DNA from: Actinoplanes regularis
Lineage (GTDB): Bacteria; Actinomycetota; Actinomycetes; Mycobacteriales; Micromonosporaceae
Assembly: GCF_900188005.1 (NCBI RefSeq)
Contig: NZ_FZNR01000029.1
Coordinates: 1-64,000 of the forward strand
Reading direction: 5' to 3'
DNA length: 64,000 nucleotides
Part shown: positions 28,221 through 37,560 of the stretch, piece after piece
Numbering within the stretch: the stretch's first letter is position 1
How the letters are laid out: each line of letters opens with the position of its first letter
Notes under the pieces: model-generated
Database searches by the model: none
What the model was told of the DNA's origin: nothing
Seen by the model: only the letters and a program-made list of their open reading frames with translations
Program-made: the position numbers and the translations under genes

Positions 28221-29503
28221 CCGGCATCGAGGGCACGCTGCCGCCGGCACTGCGCGCGTACCTTTCCGTTCCGGGCCTCGCGCCGGTCTGGTCCGCCGCG
28301 CGAAGCCGACTCGAACGTAACGGACTCCAGCCGACCGGCGGCATTACGGCCGACCTCGACCATTCCGCCGCCGAGCAGCTGTCCGGCCTGCTCGGTGAGA
28401 CGGTAACCCCAGGCGCCGGCCGCAGAATCAGACTGGCCGATCTCGACAAGGCACTGCGCCGCTCCAGCGGAGGGCGCGGTCTCGTCTCCGTACTCGAAAC
28501 CCTTGATGGGCGTACGGTCGTGGACCGGCGTGCCGCCCGTGACCGTGACCATGCCGATTGGGCCGAGGTCTGGCAGCGGCTGGACCACGCTCTCCGCGAG
28601 GCCGGGCTGGCCGGAGCGGCGTGGGTTCCCGGGTGGATCGCTGCCCTGAAACGTGGCGGCATACTGACTCGCGCCGGTTCGGTCGCCGCTGGTCAGGCAT
28701 TGGACAGCGCCGTTGCCGGGCTCGCCCTTCTGCTCGAGGCGGCGCCCGGACCCGAGCACATCTGGGAGCTCGCCGCCTTGGCGAGCCGGGTCACCGGAAC
28801 CGCGCACGGCTTCGACGAGACGACGCTCGCCTCCTCCGTGCTCCTGCGGGCCGCGGCGCAGGCTCTCGATCGCCCCGTTCCCGAGTCCGCCGCCGAACGG
28901 AGAGAGTTGTGGGGAGCGCTCGGCGTCGCCACCGACATGCTTTCCGGAACCGTGCTGTCCTGGCAGGTCCGGCCGCCGGGACGGGACAGCTGGTCAGCCA
29001 TGATGCGGGACCGCGCCGATCTTGGCCTGATAACCCATCTCACTCTCCACGAGCTGGCCGTAGCGGGTTCCGCTTCCTGGCTTCCTGCCGGGCAGGTCGT
29101 GTCGGTCTGCGAGAACCCGCAGGTCATGCAGGCCGCGGTGCGAGCGGCGACGGCAGCGCCCCTGCTGTGTCTCTCCGGCAATCCAGCAAGCGTCGGCACC
29201 CAGTTGCTGCGGCGCCTGATCGCGGCCGGCAATCCCGTCCGCTACCACGGAGACTTCGACTGGCCCGGGGTGGCCATCGCCGGTCGTGTCCTGGAGCAGG
29301 GCGCCAGACCGTGGCGGATGTTCGCCGAGGACTACACCGGCGCCGTTGCCGAGCTTGACGCGGCCCATGCCGTCGCCTTGGTCGGCCGCCCGGCGCCGAC
29401 GCCGTGGGATCCAGGCTTGGCGGCGGCCATGTCAGCGCACGGCCTGGCGATCCACGAAGAGTTTGTACTTCTCGACCTTCTTGGCGACCTCGAAGTTCGA
29501 TGA
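28217..29503 (+). CDS. jetD: Wadjet type III nuclease JetD (DUF2399/TIGR02679 family, Toprim-like)
   Basis: The product is 428 residues and starts at ATG 28217 overlapping the jetC stop by four bases. The C-terminal half carries a Toprim-like site: the acidic residue of VVSVCENPQVMQAAV near residue 296 and the DxD of YHGDFDWPGV near 345-350. It is related to the topoisomerase VI A subunit. In Wadjet this subunit cuts DNA after the SMC motor has reeled it in. The N-terminal half is helical and of the DUF2399/DUF3323 type. Key residues are intact, so the operon looks functional. Confidence 0.9.
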   Translation: MTGIEGTLPPALRAYLSVPGLAPVWSAARSRLERNGLQPTGGITADLDHSAAEQLSGLLGETVTPGAGRRIRLADLDKALRRSSGGRGLVSVLETLDGRTVVDRRAARDRDHADWAEVWQRLDHALREAGLAGAAWVPGWIAALKRGGILTRAGSVAAGQALDSAVAGLALLLEAAPGPEHIWELAALASRVTGTAHGFDETTLASSVLLRAAAQALDRPVPESAAERRELWGALGVATDMLSGTVLSWQVRPPGRDSWSAMMRDRADLGLITHLTLHELAVAGSASWLPAGQVVSVCENPQVMQAAVRAATAAPLLCLSGNPASVGTQLLRRLIAAGNPVRYHGDFDWPGVAIAGRVLEQGARPWRMFAEDYTGAVAELDAAHAVALVGRPAPTPWDPGLAAAMSAHGLAIHEEFVLLDLLGDLEVR

Positions 29504-29791
29504 CGCCAACCTTCGGCTTGGTGGCACGCCTGCACCCCGAGTCGTGCCCGGTCCCGGGCGTCAAACTTCGTCATCGCCCGGTGGACGGCGATTTCGTTCG
29601 ACCGGCGTACGCCACCAAGCCCAAGAGTTGCCGTTCCCGTTCGGCGAGCAGGCTGAGCCGTGGTGCGGTGGCGACCCGAGCGGGCTGGCCGGCGCGGTTG
29701 CGGCGGGCACCGCCCGCGCGGGCCTGAAACCGAGCGGCCTCGGTGATCTTCACCGGGTAGGGTCCCGGACGTCGATCACGGGAGGATCAGG

Positions 29792-30562
29792 ATGACGATC
29801 AGAGCATGGGGAGCGGCTACGGCTACGCTGACCGCCGGTCTGCTGCTCGCCGGTTGCCAGGGACTGGATAGGGCGAAACCCGTCCCGCCGCCGGTGTCCT
29901 TGGCACCGTCCTCCAACGGCGTCGAGACTCTCCCCGTGGAACAGGCGCTGGAGCGGACACAGAACGCGCTGCGAGGTGCGGATTCGTTCCGTTTCAACGG
30001 CTGCCGGGGCAAGCGGGTCGGCGGGCCCTGGGACTGCGCCGAATACCAGTCTGTCGGTAACGACTTCATCGGCCTGCTGAAGCCGGCAGACGGGGAAGGG
30101 GACATCCTGGCGGGAAGAGCGGAGATCCTGTCGGTCGGCGGCCATTACTACATGCGACCGGACGCGGCGTGGTGGGAGCAGGAGTTCGACGACACCCGGG
30201 CCGGGGCGGACGCGATCGTCAAGTACGTGGGCGACCGATGGGTCGATACGGAGAAATTCCCGCGGTACGGCGCCGTGTTCAGGCCGGCCGCAGTCATCGC
30301 GGAGCTGGACTCGATCGACAAGGTCGCCAAGGGCGGGTCGACGGAGGTCAACGGTCAGGCCGCCTTCTCGTTCGGCGTCGAAAAGAGCTTCGACTCCATC
30401 GTCGTGGCCGCGACCGGTGAGCCCTACCCGCTCCAGCTCAACCTTTTCACCACGACGGCCGCGCTCAGCGACTTCGGGACGGAATTCGGGCAGATCGCGG
30501 CCCCACCGGCGGAGTCGGTCGTGGACTTGACCACCGTGCTTTTGTGGGCCGCGAAGCACTGA
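29792..30562 (+). CDS. Secreted lipoprotein of unknown function
   Basis: The product is 256 residues. The signal peptide ends in the lipobox LLAGC with the acylated Cys near residue 22, so the protein should be anchored to the outer face of the membrane. A proline-rich linker follows. The body has RTQNALRGADSFRFNGC and later segments reminiscent of the LppX/LprG fold of actinobacterial lipoproteins, but I cannot confirm the family. The start is supported by GGGAGG six bases upstream. It is a single gene 290 bases after jetD and not obviously part of that operon. Confidence 0.7.
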   Translation: MTIRAWGAATATLTAGLLLAGCQGLDRAKPVPPPVSLAPSSNGVETLPVEQALERTQNALRGADSFRFNGCRGKRVGGPWDCAEYQSVGNDFIGLLKPADGEGDILAGRAEILSVGGHYYMRPDAAWWEQEFDDTRAGADAIVKYVGDRWVDTEKFPRYGAVFRPAAVIAELDSIDKVAKGGSTEVNGQAAFSFGVEKSFDSIVVAATGEPYPLQLNLFTTTAALSDFGTEFGQIAAPPAESVVDLTTVLLWAAKH

Positions 30563-30667
30563 CGCCCGGCCAACCCTGGTTTCCCCGAGCACGCTATGCG
30601 TGTCATCGCGTGGACCCGTGCGTCGATCTCACCCCGGGAGTGACACCGTCTGGTAGATGTTGGCGCC

Positions 30668-32683
30668 ATGTTCGCCGGGATGGATGAGATCGACTGGGCC
30701 TCGATGAGGCACGCCTACGGGCCCGCGGCCGAAATGCCCGAGGTGATCCGCGGACTGATCGCGGAGCGGAAGAAGACCCGATCCTGGGCGCAGGACTGCA
30801 TGTGGTCCGGAATCCATCATCAGGGCGACGTCTACGAATGCACGCTCCGGGCCGTCCCGTTCCTCCTTGAAGCGGCCGCGACACCCGACCTTCCGGGTCG
30901 CGCCGAAATCCTGCGGCTGCTCGCGAGCATCGGGAGCGCGGAGGTCGACGACCTCGATGCGCTGCCCGCGACGGGCGGGTTGTGGCGTGCCGCGCAACCG
31001 GCGGTGGCACAGGGGCATTCGACGTTCCTGACCCTGCTCGCCGACCGCACGAAGGGTGTTCGGCGTTCGGCGCCCGAGGTGCTGCTGGTATGTCGCGACC
31101 GCACCGCCGGGACAGTGCGGTCGCTGCGGGAGCGTCTTGCCGTGGAGAAGGACGTCGCCACGCGGGCCGCCATGATCAGCGCCATCGGCACCATCGTGCG
31201 GCGTCTGCGCGCGGGGCACCTCGACGGTGCCGACTCCGACGAGCTGTTCGCCTGGCTCGGTGAGCTCGTCGCCGGCTCTCCCCATCCCGACGTACGATTG
31301 GCCGCCCTCACCGAGCGGCTGCGTCTGACCGACGAGTCGGACGACGACCTTGCGTCGACGTTGCACGACATGCTCGGCGAGACCGATGCGATCGATCTGC
31401 GCGACCTGCGTGAAGCGTTGGGCGACCGCGTTGCCGTACGCAACAGCCTGCTGACACGGATCGTCCGTGCGGGCTCGGACAGTCGCCGGCTCAACGCGAT
31501 GTGGGCGGCGTCCGGTGCGGCAAGCCATTGGCGCGGCGACTACAGCGACCTGATGCTCGCGTTCACCGAACTGCTTCCGAACCCCCGGACCCGTCCTCTC
31601 GCCCTGCGCATGCTCGCTGGGGACAGCTGGCCGCTCGTCGCTCCGGTGGCCGACCGGGTGTTCGGGTTCATCGAGGAGGCGCTCGGCCGGGGCGCCCCCG
31701 TCTACGCCGCTCAGAAACCGCACTTCTGGAGTTTCGAGGGCGGAACGATCTGGGCGCTCACCACCACGCTCGCGAAGCTGCGGGACCCCCGGGCGTTGCC
31801 GATCATCGCGCGTGCGCTCGAGGAGGATGTGCTGCCGGTCGGCTGTCGGCCGCCCCTGTATGCCTACCGTGAGGAGATCGCACCGTTGGTCCCTCTGCTG
31901 GGCGGACAGATCCGGCGGGCGATCACCGACGGCGATCACGAGGCAGGGCTGGATCTGCTGTGGAACCTGCGCCGCGCGGGGCCGGCGGCGGTCGAAGCGT
32001 TGCCCGAGGTATCGGCGCTGGTGCCGTACGACACCTCGTGGGGCCAGTCGTTGCTGGCGCTGGCGGAGATGGGGCCCGCCGCGAGTTCGGCGGCGCCACT
32101 GGTCCGGGAGCGTCTTGTCAACGGCGGCCCACGGATCATTGGCCAGGCCGCCGAGACGCTCGCGGCCGTCCTCGGCGGCGCCGCCGAGGCGGAACTCCGG
32201 GCACTGCTGGCGCACGAGAACGCCGACGTGCGCAAGGGCGCCGCCAACGGGCTCCGCGCGATCGGGGTCCCGGCGGCGGAGGTCCTGCACGCCTACGCGG
32301 AGAACGATTACTGGTCGTTGCGTACCGTCGGGCCGGCCGCGGTCCATCTGGTGCCCCGGTTGCGTGCGGCTGTCACGAAGGCGTTCTTCCCGGAGGCGGT
32401 CCTCACCCTGCTGTGGAAGATCACCGGCGACACCGACACCTACCTCCCCGCCCTCCTGGAGAACTGGCGACGGAAGCGCACCCGCAACAATCTGACGGCA
32501 GAGGCCTGGATCGAGATGGGCCCGGCGGCGGCCGCGGCCGAGCCGCTGCTCCGCGCGGAATTGGCGGAGCCGGTACGGTCGACGTACGAGCCGGGCAGCC
32601 ACGGGAGCGCCGACATCGAGGACGACGAGGCCTACCTGGCGCTGTGCCGGAAGGCGCTGGCGGCCGTCACAGCGACCACCTGA
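30668..32683 (+). CDS. HEAT-repeat protein
   Basis: The product is 671 residues composed largely of HEAT/PBS-lyase-like helical repeats, for example FLLEAAATPDLPGRAEILRL, AAPLVRERLVNGGPRIIGQA and AELRALLAHENADVRKGAAN. No catalytic motif, signal peptide or membrane segment is seen, so it is probably a cytoplasmic scaffold or binding protein. The start could be ATG 30668 or ATG 30680; neither has a strong ribosome site. It is followed at 120 bases by the WGR-propeller gene on the same strand. The two may share a task, but that is an inference from position only. Confidence 0.75.
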   Translation: MFAGMDEIDWASMRHAYGPAAEMPEVIRGLIAERKKTRSWAQDCMWSGIHHQGDVYECTLRAVPFLLEAAATPDLPGRAEILRLLASIGSAEVDDLDALPATGGLWRAAQPAVAQGHSTFLTLLADRTKGVRRSAPEVLLVCRDRTAGTVRSLRERLAVEKDVATRAAMISAIGTIVRRLRAGHLDGADSDELFAWLGELVAGSPHPDVRLAALTERLRLTDESDDDLASTLHDMLGETDAIDLRDLREALGDRVAVRNSLLTRIVRAGSDSRRLNAMWAASGAASHWRGDYSDLMLAFTELLPNPRTRPLALRMLAGDSWPLVAPVADRVFGFIEEALGRGAPVYAAQKPHFWSFEGGTIWALTTTLAKLRDPRALPIIARALEEDVLPVGCRPPLYAYREEIAPLVPLLGGQIRRAITDGDHEAGLDLLWNLRRAGPAAVEALPEVSALVPYDTSWGQSLLALAEMGPAASSAAPLVRERLVNGGPRIIGQAAETLAAVLGGAAEAELRALLAHENADVRKGAANGLRAIGVPAAEVLHAYAENDYWSLRTVGPAAVHLVPRLRAAVTKAFFPEAVLTLLWKITGDTDTYLPALLENWRRKRTRNNLTAEAWIEMGPAAAAAEPLLRAELAEPVRSTYEPGSHGSADIEDDEAYLALCRKALAAVTATT

Positions 32684-32803
32684 CACCGCATTCAACTGCC
32701 CACGAGGGTCGACGACGCCCACCTGTCGTTCACGCGAGGCGAGAATGTCGTACCCCCTGGCTATGTTCTTCGGCGTTCCCCCTTCTGCCGAAAGGTGGCC
32801 CGG

Positions 32804-34228
32804 ATGCCGGCCGATACGACGTACCTCGAACTCTCCGAAGACGGTGGGACCTCCCACAAGTTCTACGAGGTGACCATCGACGGCACTGACCTGACCGTCC
32901 GCTTCGGGCGGATCGGCGACAGTGGCCAGGTCAAGAAGTCGTCCTACGCCAACGAGGACAAGGCGCGCTCCGAGGCGGCCAAGAAGATCGGCGAGAAGGT
33001 CCGCAAGGGGTACGCACCGGCCGTCATGGGTCAGCGGCAGGCCCGCTCCGTCACCCGCAGGCAGATCGTCAGTACCCGCTCCACCGCCAAGCGTGCTCCC
33101 GTCCTCTGGCGTTACAAGACCGGCAGCCCCGCGTTCGGTGTCTTCGTGGACGACGACGTCTGCATGGTCGGTAACGAGGCCGGTCTCATCACCACGCTGA
33201 GCCATCAGGCCGAGGTGCAGCAGCAGTTCCGGCTCCCCGACGGTGTCAAGTGCATCGTCGCCGACGACCGCTGGATCTACGCCGGCTGCGACGACGGCAA
33301 CGTGTACGACCTCTCCGGCAAGGTGCCCCGCCTGGCGTACCGCATCGCCCCCGAGATCGACATCTACTGGCTGGACATCCACGACGGTGTTCTCGGTGTC
33401 TCCGACGCCAACGGCGGTATCTCCGCCATCGACCACGAGGATGAGTTCCTGTGGCAGCGCCCCGGCCGCGGCTCGTCGGGCTGGATGGTCCGCTGCGACG
33501 ACAACGCCGTCCACCAGGGCCACAGTGCCGGTGTCACCAGCTACGACTGGCGTACCGGCCGGGAGTTGTGGCACACCGGCACCCGCGGCGCTGTCCTGTT
33601 CGGCTGGCAGGAACGCGACACGGTCTACGCCGGCACGTCCGACCGGAAGGTTGCCGAGCTCGGCAAGGACGGCACCCACCGCCAGAGCTACCAGTGCGAC
33701 TCTGCCGTCTTCTCCTGTGCCGCTGCTGAGGACGGCCGCTACATCTTCGCCGGCGACAGCTCCTCCTCCATCTACTGCTTCGACGCTGCCGGCAACCGCC
33801 TCTGGAAACTCGCTACCGGGTGCGGATCCGCCTACTCCATGCAGTACCACGACGAGCGCCTATACATCGTCACCACCGATGGCTCCCTTGCTTGCATCGA
33901 CGCCAGCGAGCAGGCCATCCGCTCGGCCGTCGACGGGACCGTCCCTCAGGTCGTGGATGTCAAGGCGCCGCCCCGCATGGCGGAGGTGGCACCCTCCACC
34001 ATCGTCGAGATCGTCCACGACCCGGCCGACGGCATCGTCGTCGAATGCGTCGAGGAGTCCGGTCGCCTCCGCATCCGCGTGGTCTCCGCCGGCTACCACC
34101 AGGACTGGCAGGTCCAGTTCCCCAAGGGAATCCGCGAACGCGGCACCCGCTACGTCGTCACCGGCATCCGCGAAGCCTCCCGCGGCGGCTTCTACCGCGC
34201 CTACGGTGAGATCCGCCGCCTCACCTGA
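32804..34228 (+). CDS. WGR-domain protein with C-terminal PQQ-like beta-propeller
   Basis: From ATG 32804, preceded by GAAAGG at suitable spacing, the product is 474 residues. Residues 6-70 form a WGR domain, with the core motif as FGRIGDSGQ instead of WGRxG. This small nucleic-acid-binding fold is known from PARP enzymes and bacterial regulators. Residues 95-410 are beta-propeller blades with motifs such as WIYAGCDDGNVYDLSGK, RYIFAGDSSSSIYCFDAAG and RLYIVTTDGSLACIDA. No signal peptide is present, which is unusual for a PQQ-type propeller and fits a cytoplasmic DNA-related or sensing role. Function is unknown. Confidence 0.75.
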   Translation: MPADTTYLELSEDGGTSHKFYEVTIDGTDLTVRFGRIGDSGQVKKSSYANEDKARSEAAKKIGEKVRKGYAPAVMGQRQARSVTRRQIVSTRSTAKRAPVLWRYKTGSPAFGVFVDDDVCMVGNEAGLITTLSHQAEVQQQFRLPDGVKCIVADDRWIYAGCDDGNVYDLSGKVPRLAYRIAPEIDIYWLDIHDGVLGVSDANGGISAIDHEDEFLWQRPGRGSSGWMVRCDDNAVHQGHSAGVTSYDWRTGRELWHTGTRGAVLFGWQERDTVYAGTSDRKVAELGKDGTHRQSYQCDSAVFSCAAAEDGRYIFAGDSSSSIYCFDAAGNRLWKLATGCGSAYSMQYHDERLYIVTTDGSLACIDASEQAIRSAVDGTVPQVVDVKAPPRMAEVAPSTIVEIVHDPADGIVVECVEESGRLRIRVVSAGYHQDWQVQFPKGIRERGTRYVVTGIREASRGGFYRAYGEIRRLT

Positions 34229-34362
34229 CGGTAGCGCCTTACGCGCGAGTGACATCGGCCGGCGGGACGGACATCTCGAAACCGGACAACGGTCCGCGCG
34301 CCGGGCCGGGCTGTGCGATCATGTACGCCGCCATTGATCATCGTCTTATCCTGCGGAGTGTC

Positions 34363-35970
34363 ATGCGCCTTTCCCGTCGTACCCTCTCCGTCGTGGCGGT
34401 CGCCGCGGTGGCCGTCACGGGCACCGCGTTCGCGCTGTCGACGGTGAACGCCGCGTCTGCGGACACCACTGCCGACGCCGCGTTGGTCGCCACGCTCGAC
34501 CAGGTGTTCGCCGACCCGCGTCTGGCCGGGTCGACCACCGGCATGCAGGTGCGCGACGGTGCCACCGGCACGGTGATCTACTCGCACAACGCCGACCAGC
34601 GGGTCATCCCGGCGTCCAACGAGAAGCTTCTGACCTCGGCGGCGGCGCTCGAGGTGCTGGGGGCGAGCTACAAATTCCACACCGTGGCCCGCTACTCGGG
34701 CAAGCGCAGCGGCACGACCGTCACCGGCAATCTCTACCTGCGTGGGCAGGGCGACCCGACGATGACGTACGCGCAGTTCGACGCGCTGGCCGCCGCGGTC
34801 GCCAAGACCGGTGTCAAGAAGTTCACCGGCAGCCTGGTCGCCGACGACTCGTGGTTCGATCGCGTGCCGCTCGGCCTGGACTGGTCGTGGCAGGACGAGC
34901 CGTACTTCGACAACGCGCCGATCTCGGCGCTGACCGTGGCCGCCGACGGGAACTACAACACCGGCGCCCTGTCGATCGTCGACAAGCCCGGCACCGCGGC
35001 CGGCAAGGCCGGCGTGCTGACCGTGACGCCGGCCAACTCGGTCGTCACCATCGTCAACCACACCGTCACCGGCAAGCAGGGCTCGGCCAACACGGTCACC
35101 GCGACCCGGGCGCACGGCAGCAACACGATCACCGTGAGCGGCTCCACCCCGCTGAAGCCGACCGCCACCCACACCAGCCTGGTGGCGACACAGGACCCGA
35201 CGAAGCTGGCGATCGGCGTCTTCCGTGACGCGCTCAAGCGGCGCGGCGTCACGATCACGGGCGCGACCACCACCGGGACGACGCCGTCCGGCACGACGCT
35301 CCTGACCGACCACGCTTCGATCCCGCTCGGCCAACTGCTGCCGTACTTCCTCAAGCTCTCCAACAACGGGCACGCCGAACTGCTGACCAAGGCGATGGGC
35401 CGGGCCAAGACGCCCGGGTCGGCGGGCAGCTGGACGACCGGGCTCGCCGCGTCCACCGGTGCGCTCAAGCAGCTCGGCGTCGACACCAGCAAGATCACCA
35501 TGGGTGACGGCTCCGGGCTGAGCCGCCGCAACTGGCTGACCACCGGCCAGATCTCCGCGTTGCTCAACGCCGCGCAGACCCGTCCGTGGTTCGCCACCTG
35601 GTATGCGGCGCTGCCGGTCGCCGGCGACCCCAACCCGCTGGTCGGCGGGACGCTGCGCAGCCGGATGGTCGGAACCCCGGCGGCGGGAAACCTGCACGGC
35701 AAGACCGGCACCCTGACCGGCGTCAACGCTCTGTCCGGCTACGTCAAGGACCAGTCCGGCCGTACGCTCGTCTTCTCCTCGGTCTCCAACGCCGCGCCCG
35801 CCAGCGTCGCCGACATCCTGGACCGGGCCGCCGTGGCGCTGGCCAGCTCGGGCGCCGCGCAGTCGGCGACCCTGATGCAGCGGAAGCTGAGCAACATCGA
35901 GGTCAAACCGCACGTGGTCACCCGTGACGGCGAAGAGGTCGAGTGCTCCTGGGTGCCCAACGCCTGCTGA
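34363..35970 (+). CDS. dacB: D-alanyl-D-alanine carboxypeptidase/endopeptidase (PBP4 type)
   Basis: From ATG 34363 (MRLSRRTLSVVAVAAVAVTG) the product is 535 residues with a Sec signal peptide. The class C penicillin-binding-protein triad is complete: SNEK at about 85-88 with the nucleophilic Ser, SNN near 333 and KTG near 447. A large insert between the first two motifs is typical of PBP4/DacB. The enzyme removes the terminal D-Ala of peptidoglycan stem peptides or cuts cross-links in the wall. It is convergent with the next gene and separated from it by a hairpin. Confidence 0.93.
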   Translation: MRLSRRTLSVVAVAAVAVTGTAFALSTVNAASADTTADAALVATLDQVFADPRLAGSTTGMQVRDGATGTVIYSHNADQRVIPASNEKLLTSAAALEVLGASYKFHTVARYSGKRSGTTVTGNLYLRGQGDPTMTYAQFDALAAAVAKTGVKKFTGSLVADDSWFDRVPLGLDWSWQDEPYFDNAPISALTVAADGNYNTGALSIVDKPGTAAGKAGVLTVTPANSVVTIVNHTVTGKQGSANTVTATRAHGSNTITVSGSTPLKPTATHTSLVATQDPTKLAIGVFRDALKRRGVTITGATTTGTTPSGTTLLTDHASIPLGQLLPYFLKLSNNGHAELLTKAMGRAKTPGSAGSWTTGLAASTGALKQLGVDTSKITMGDGSGLSRRNWLTTGQISALLNAAQTRPWFATWYAALPVAGDPNPLVGGTLRSRMVGTPAAGNLHGKTGTLTGVNALSGYVKDQSGRTLVFSSVSNAAPASVADILDRAAVALASSGAAQSATLMQRKLSNIEVKPHVVTRDGEEVECSWVPNAC

Positions 35971-35978
35971 GAAGCAGC

Positions 35979-36020
35979 GAAGTGGCTCGGCACAAAAGCA
36001 GTCCTCAGCCGAGCCACTTC
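35979..36020. terminator. Hairpin between convergent genes
   Basis: A perfect 12-bp stem, GAAGTGGCTCGG at 35979-35990 and its complement at 36009-36020, has an 18-base loop. It begins eight bases after the dacB stop. The right arm lies inside the last codons of the convergent binding-protein gene. There is no T-run, but GC-rich hairpins of this kind often serve as terminators in actinomycetes. Confidence 0.55.
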
Positions 36021-36964
36021 TCCCAGGTGCCGCGGTGGGCGTCGGCCCACTTCTTGGCGGCCGCCTCGGGGGAGAGGCCGTTCTGGGTGATGTCCTTGGC
36101 GACCTGGTTCTGGTCGGCGTTGGTCCAGGTCCAGTTCTTGATGAAGGTGGCCGCCGGGGAGCCGGAGTCGACGAACGCCTTACGGCCGATCTTGTCGAGG
36201 TCGTACGGCTGGTAGTCGCAGGCGACCTTGTCCGCGACGGCGTCGCAGCCGGGCGTGTAGTTCGGCAGCGGGATGTGCACCAGCTCGATGTCCGACAGCA
36301 GCCACTGCGGCTCGTAGAAGTACCCGATCAGCGGGGTCTTCTGCTTCTCCGCCTTCCGGAACGCGGCGATCAGCTTGTCCTCGCTGCCGGCGTAGACCAC
36401 GGTGTAGTCGAGCTTGAGATTCTTGATCAGGGCGGCGTCGTTGGTGACGAATGACGGGTCACCGGCCAGGAACTGTCCATTGTCGCCGGAGCGCGACGTC
36501 CGGAACAGGTCGGCGCGGTCGTTGAGTTTGGTCCAGTCGGTGATGTCCGGGTACTTCTTGGCCATCCACGGCGGGACGTACCAGCCGATGACACCCTTGT
36601 TGCCGGTCAGGCCCAGCTCGACGGCGACCTTCTGGCCGTCGATGTACTTCTTCTTCAGGTCGTCGTGGCCCCAGTTCTCCAGGATCACGTCGACGCTGCC
36701 GTCGGCCAGGCCGGCCCACGACGTCGTCTCGCTCAGCTCGCTGGTCACCACGGTGCAGCCGAGCTTCGACTTGAGCAGGTATCCGACGACGGCGACGTCG
36801 GCGGCGTACCCGGACCAGGGGTTGACCGCGATGTTCACGGTGCCGCAGGCGGACCGGGCCGGCACCCCGGGTGGCGGGGTGACCGTCGCCTCGCTGCTCG
36901 AGCAGGCGGCCAGGGCGGTCAGGCCGAGGACGGCGAGTCCGAGGGAGAGTCCGCGCCTCACCAT
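36005..36964 (-). CDS. Glycine-betaine/choline-type ABC substrate-binding lipoprotein
   Basis: From ATG 36964 (MVRRGLSLGLAVLG) the product is 319 residues. The signal peptide ends at the lipobox LAAC with Cys near residue 21. The OpuAC/ProX-type fold shows NIAVNPWSGYAADVAVVGYL and SVDVILENWGHDD. It should capture a compatible solute outside the cell for an ABC importer. No permease or ATPase gene is adjacent. Its start overlaps the stop of the conservon GTPase by seven bases, so it is the last gene of that operon, an unusual partner. The precise ligand is not determined. Confidence 0.85.
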   Translation of the reverse strand: MVRRGLSLGLAVLGLTALAACSSSEATVTPPPGVPARSACGTVNIAVNPWSGYAADVAVVGYLLKSKLGCTVVTSELSETTSWAGLADGSVDVILENWGHDDLKKKYIDGQKVAVELGLTGNKGVIGWYVPPWMAKKYPDITDWTKLNDRADLFRTSRSGDNGQFLAGDPSFVTNDAALIKNLKLDYTVVYAGSEDKLIAAFRKAEKQKTPLIGYFYEPQWLLSDIELVHIPLPNYTPGCDAVADKVACDYQPYDLDKIGRKAFVDSGSPAATFIKNWTWTNADQNQVAKDITQNGLSPEAAAKKWADAHRGTWEKWLG

Positions 36965-37560
36965 GTCGACTCCGCCCGCACCCGGGTCGCGCGCTTGGCG
37001 AGAACCTCTTCGGTGAGCGACACCAGCACGCTCTTGACCGACTCGCGGTTGCGGGCGTCGCACTCCACCATCGGGACGCCCGCGCTGACGCCCAGCGCGT
37101 CGCGGATCTCGGCGGGGTTGAAGCGCTGTGCGCCGGTGAAGCGGTTGATGCCGATGATGAATGGGATCTCGTGCTCCTCGAAGTAGTCGATCGCGGGGAA
37201 GGAGTCCTCGATCCGGCGGGTGTCGACCAGGACGATCGCGCCGAGCGCGCCGGTGACCAGGTCGTCCCAGAGGAAGGCGAAGCGGTCCTGGCCGGGGGTG
37301 CCGAACAGGTAGAGCAGCAGCGCCTCGTCCAGGGTGATCCGGCCGAAGTCGAGGGCGACCGTGGTGGTGGTCTTGCCGGCGACCGCGGAGGTGTCGTCGA
37401 TGCCGATCGACCTCTCGGTCAGCTCGGCCTCGGTGACCAGCGGTTCGATCTCGGAGATGGCGCCGACGAAGGTGGTCTTGCCGACGCCGAAACCGCCGCT
37501 GATGACGATTTTGACAGCGATGGGGTGCGCTGCCGACGGTTCCCTAGAGCGCCCGGACAC
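36958..37560 (-). CDS. cvnD: Conservon small GTPase (CvnD type)
   Basis: The product is 200 residues. G1 is GGFGVGKTT at residues 22-30. The G3 region is LFGTPGQDRF near 86-94, replacing the usual DxxG. The G4 position reads INRFTG near 138-143 instead of NKxD. These features are those of the MglA-like GTPases of actinobacterial conservons. It probably cycles with the Roadblock protein and relays the state of the NIT kinase. The GTG start lies 17 bases inside the end of the DUF742 gene, showing tight coupling. Confidence 0.9.
   Translation of the reverse strand: MSGRSREPSAAHPIAVKIVISGGFGVGKTTFVGAISEIEPLVTEAELTERSIGIDDTSAVAGKTTTTVALDFGRITLDEALLLYLFGTPGQDRFAFLWDDLVTGALGAIVLVDTRRIEDSFPAIDYFEEHEIPFIIGINRFTGAQRFNPAEIRDALGVSAGVPMVECDARNRESVKSVLVSLTEEVLAKRATRVRAESTW

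Noticed and set aside
29504..29791. Short open frames between jetD and the lipoprotein gene
   Set aside because: They are Arg/Ser/Pro-rich with no ribosome site or family resemblance.
30629..33850. A 1073-codon minus-strand frame across the HEAT and WGR genes
   Set aside because: The composition is that of an antisense shadow and the plus-strand frames carry clear repeats and domains.
34201..35913. A 570-codon minus-strand frame across dacB
   Set aside because: The plus strand has the full SxxK, SxN and KTG motifs; the minus frame has no domain.
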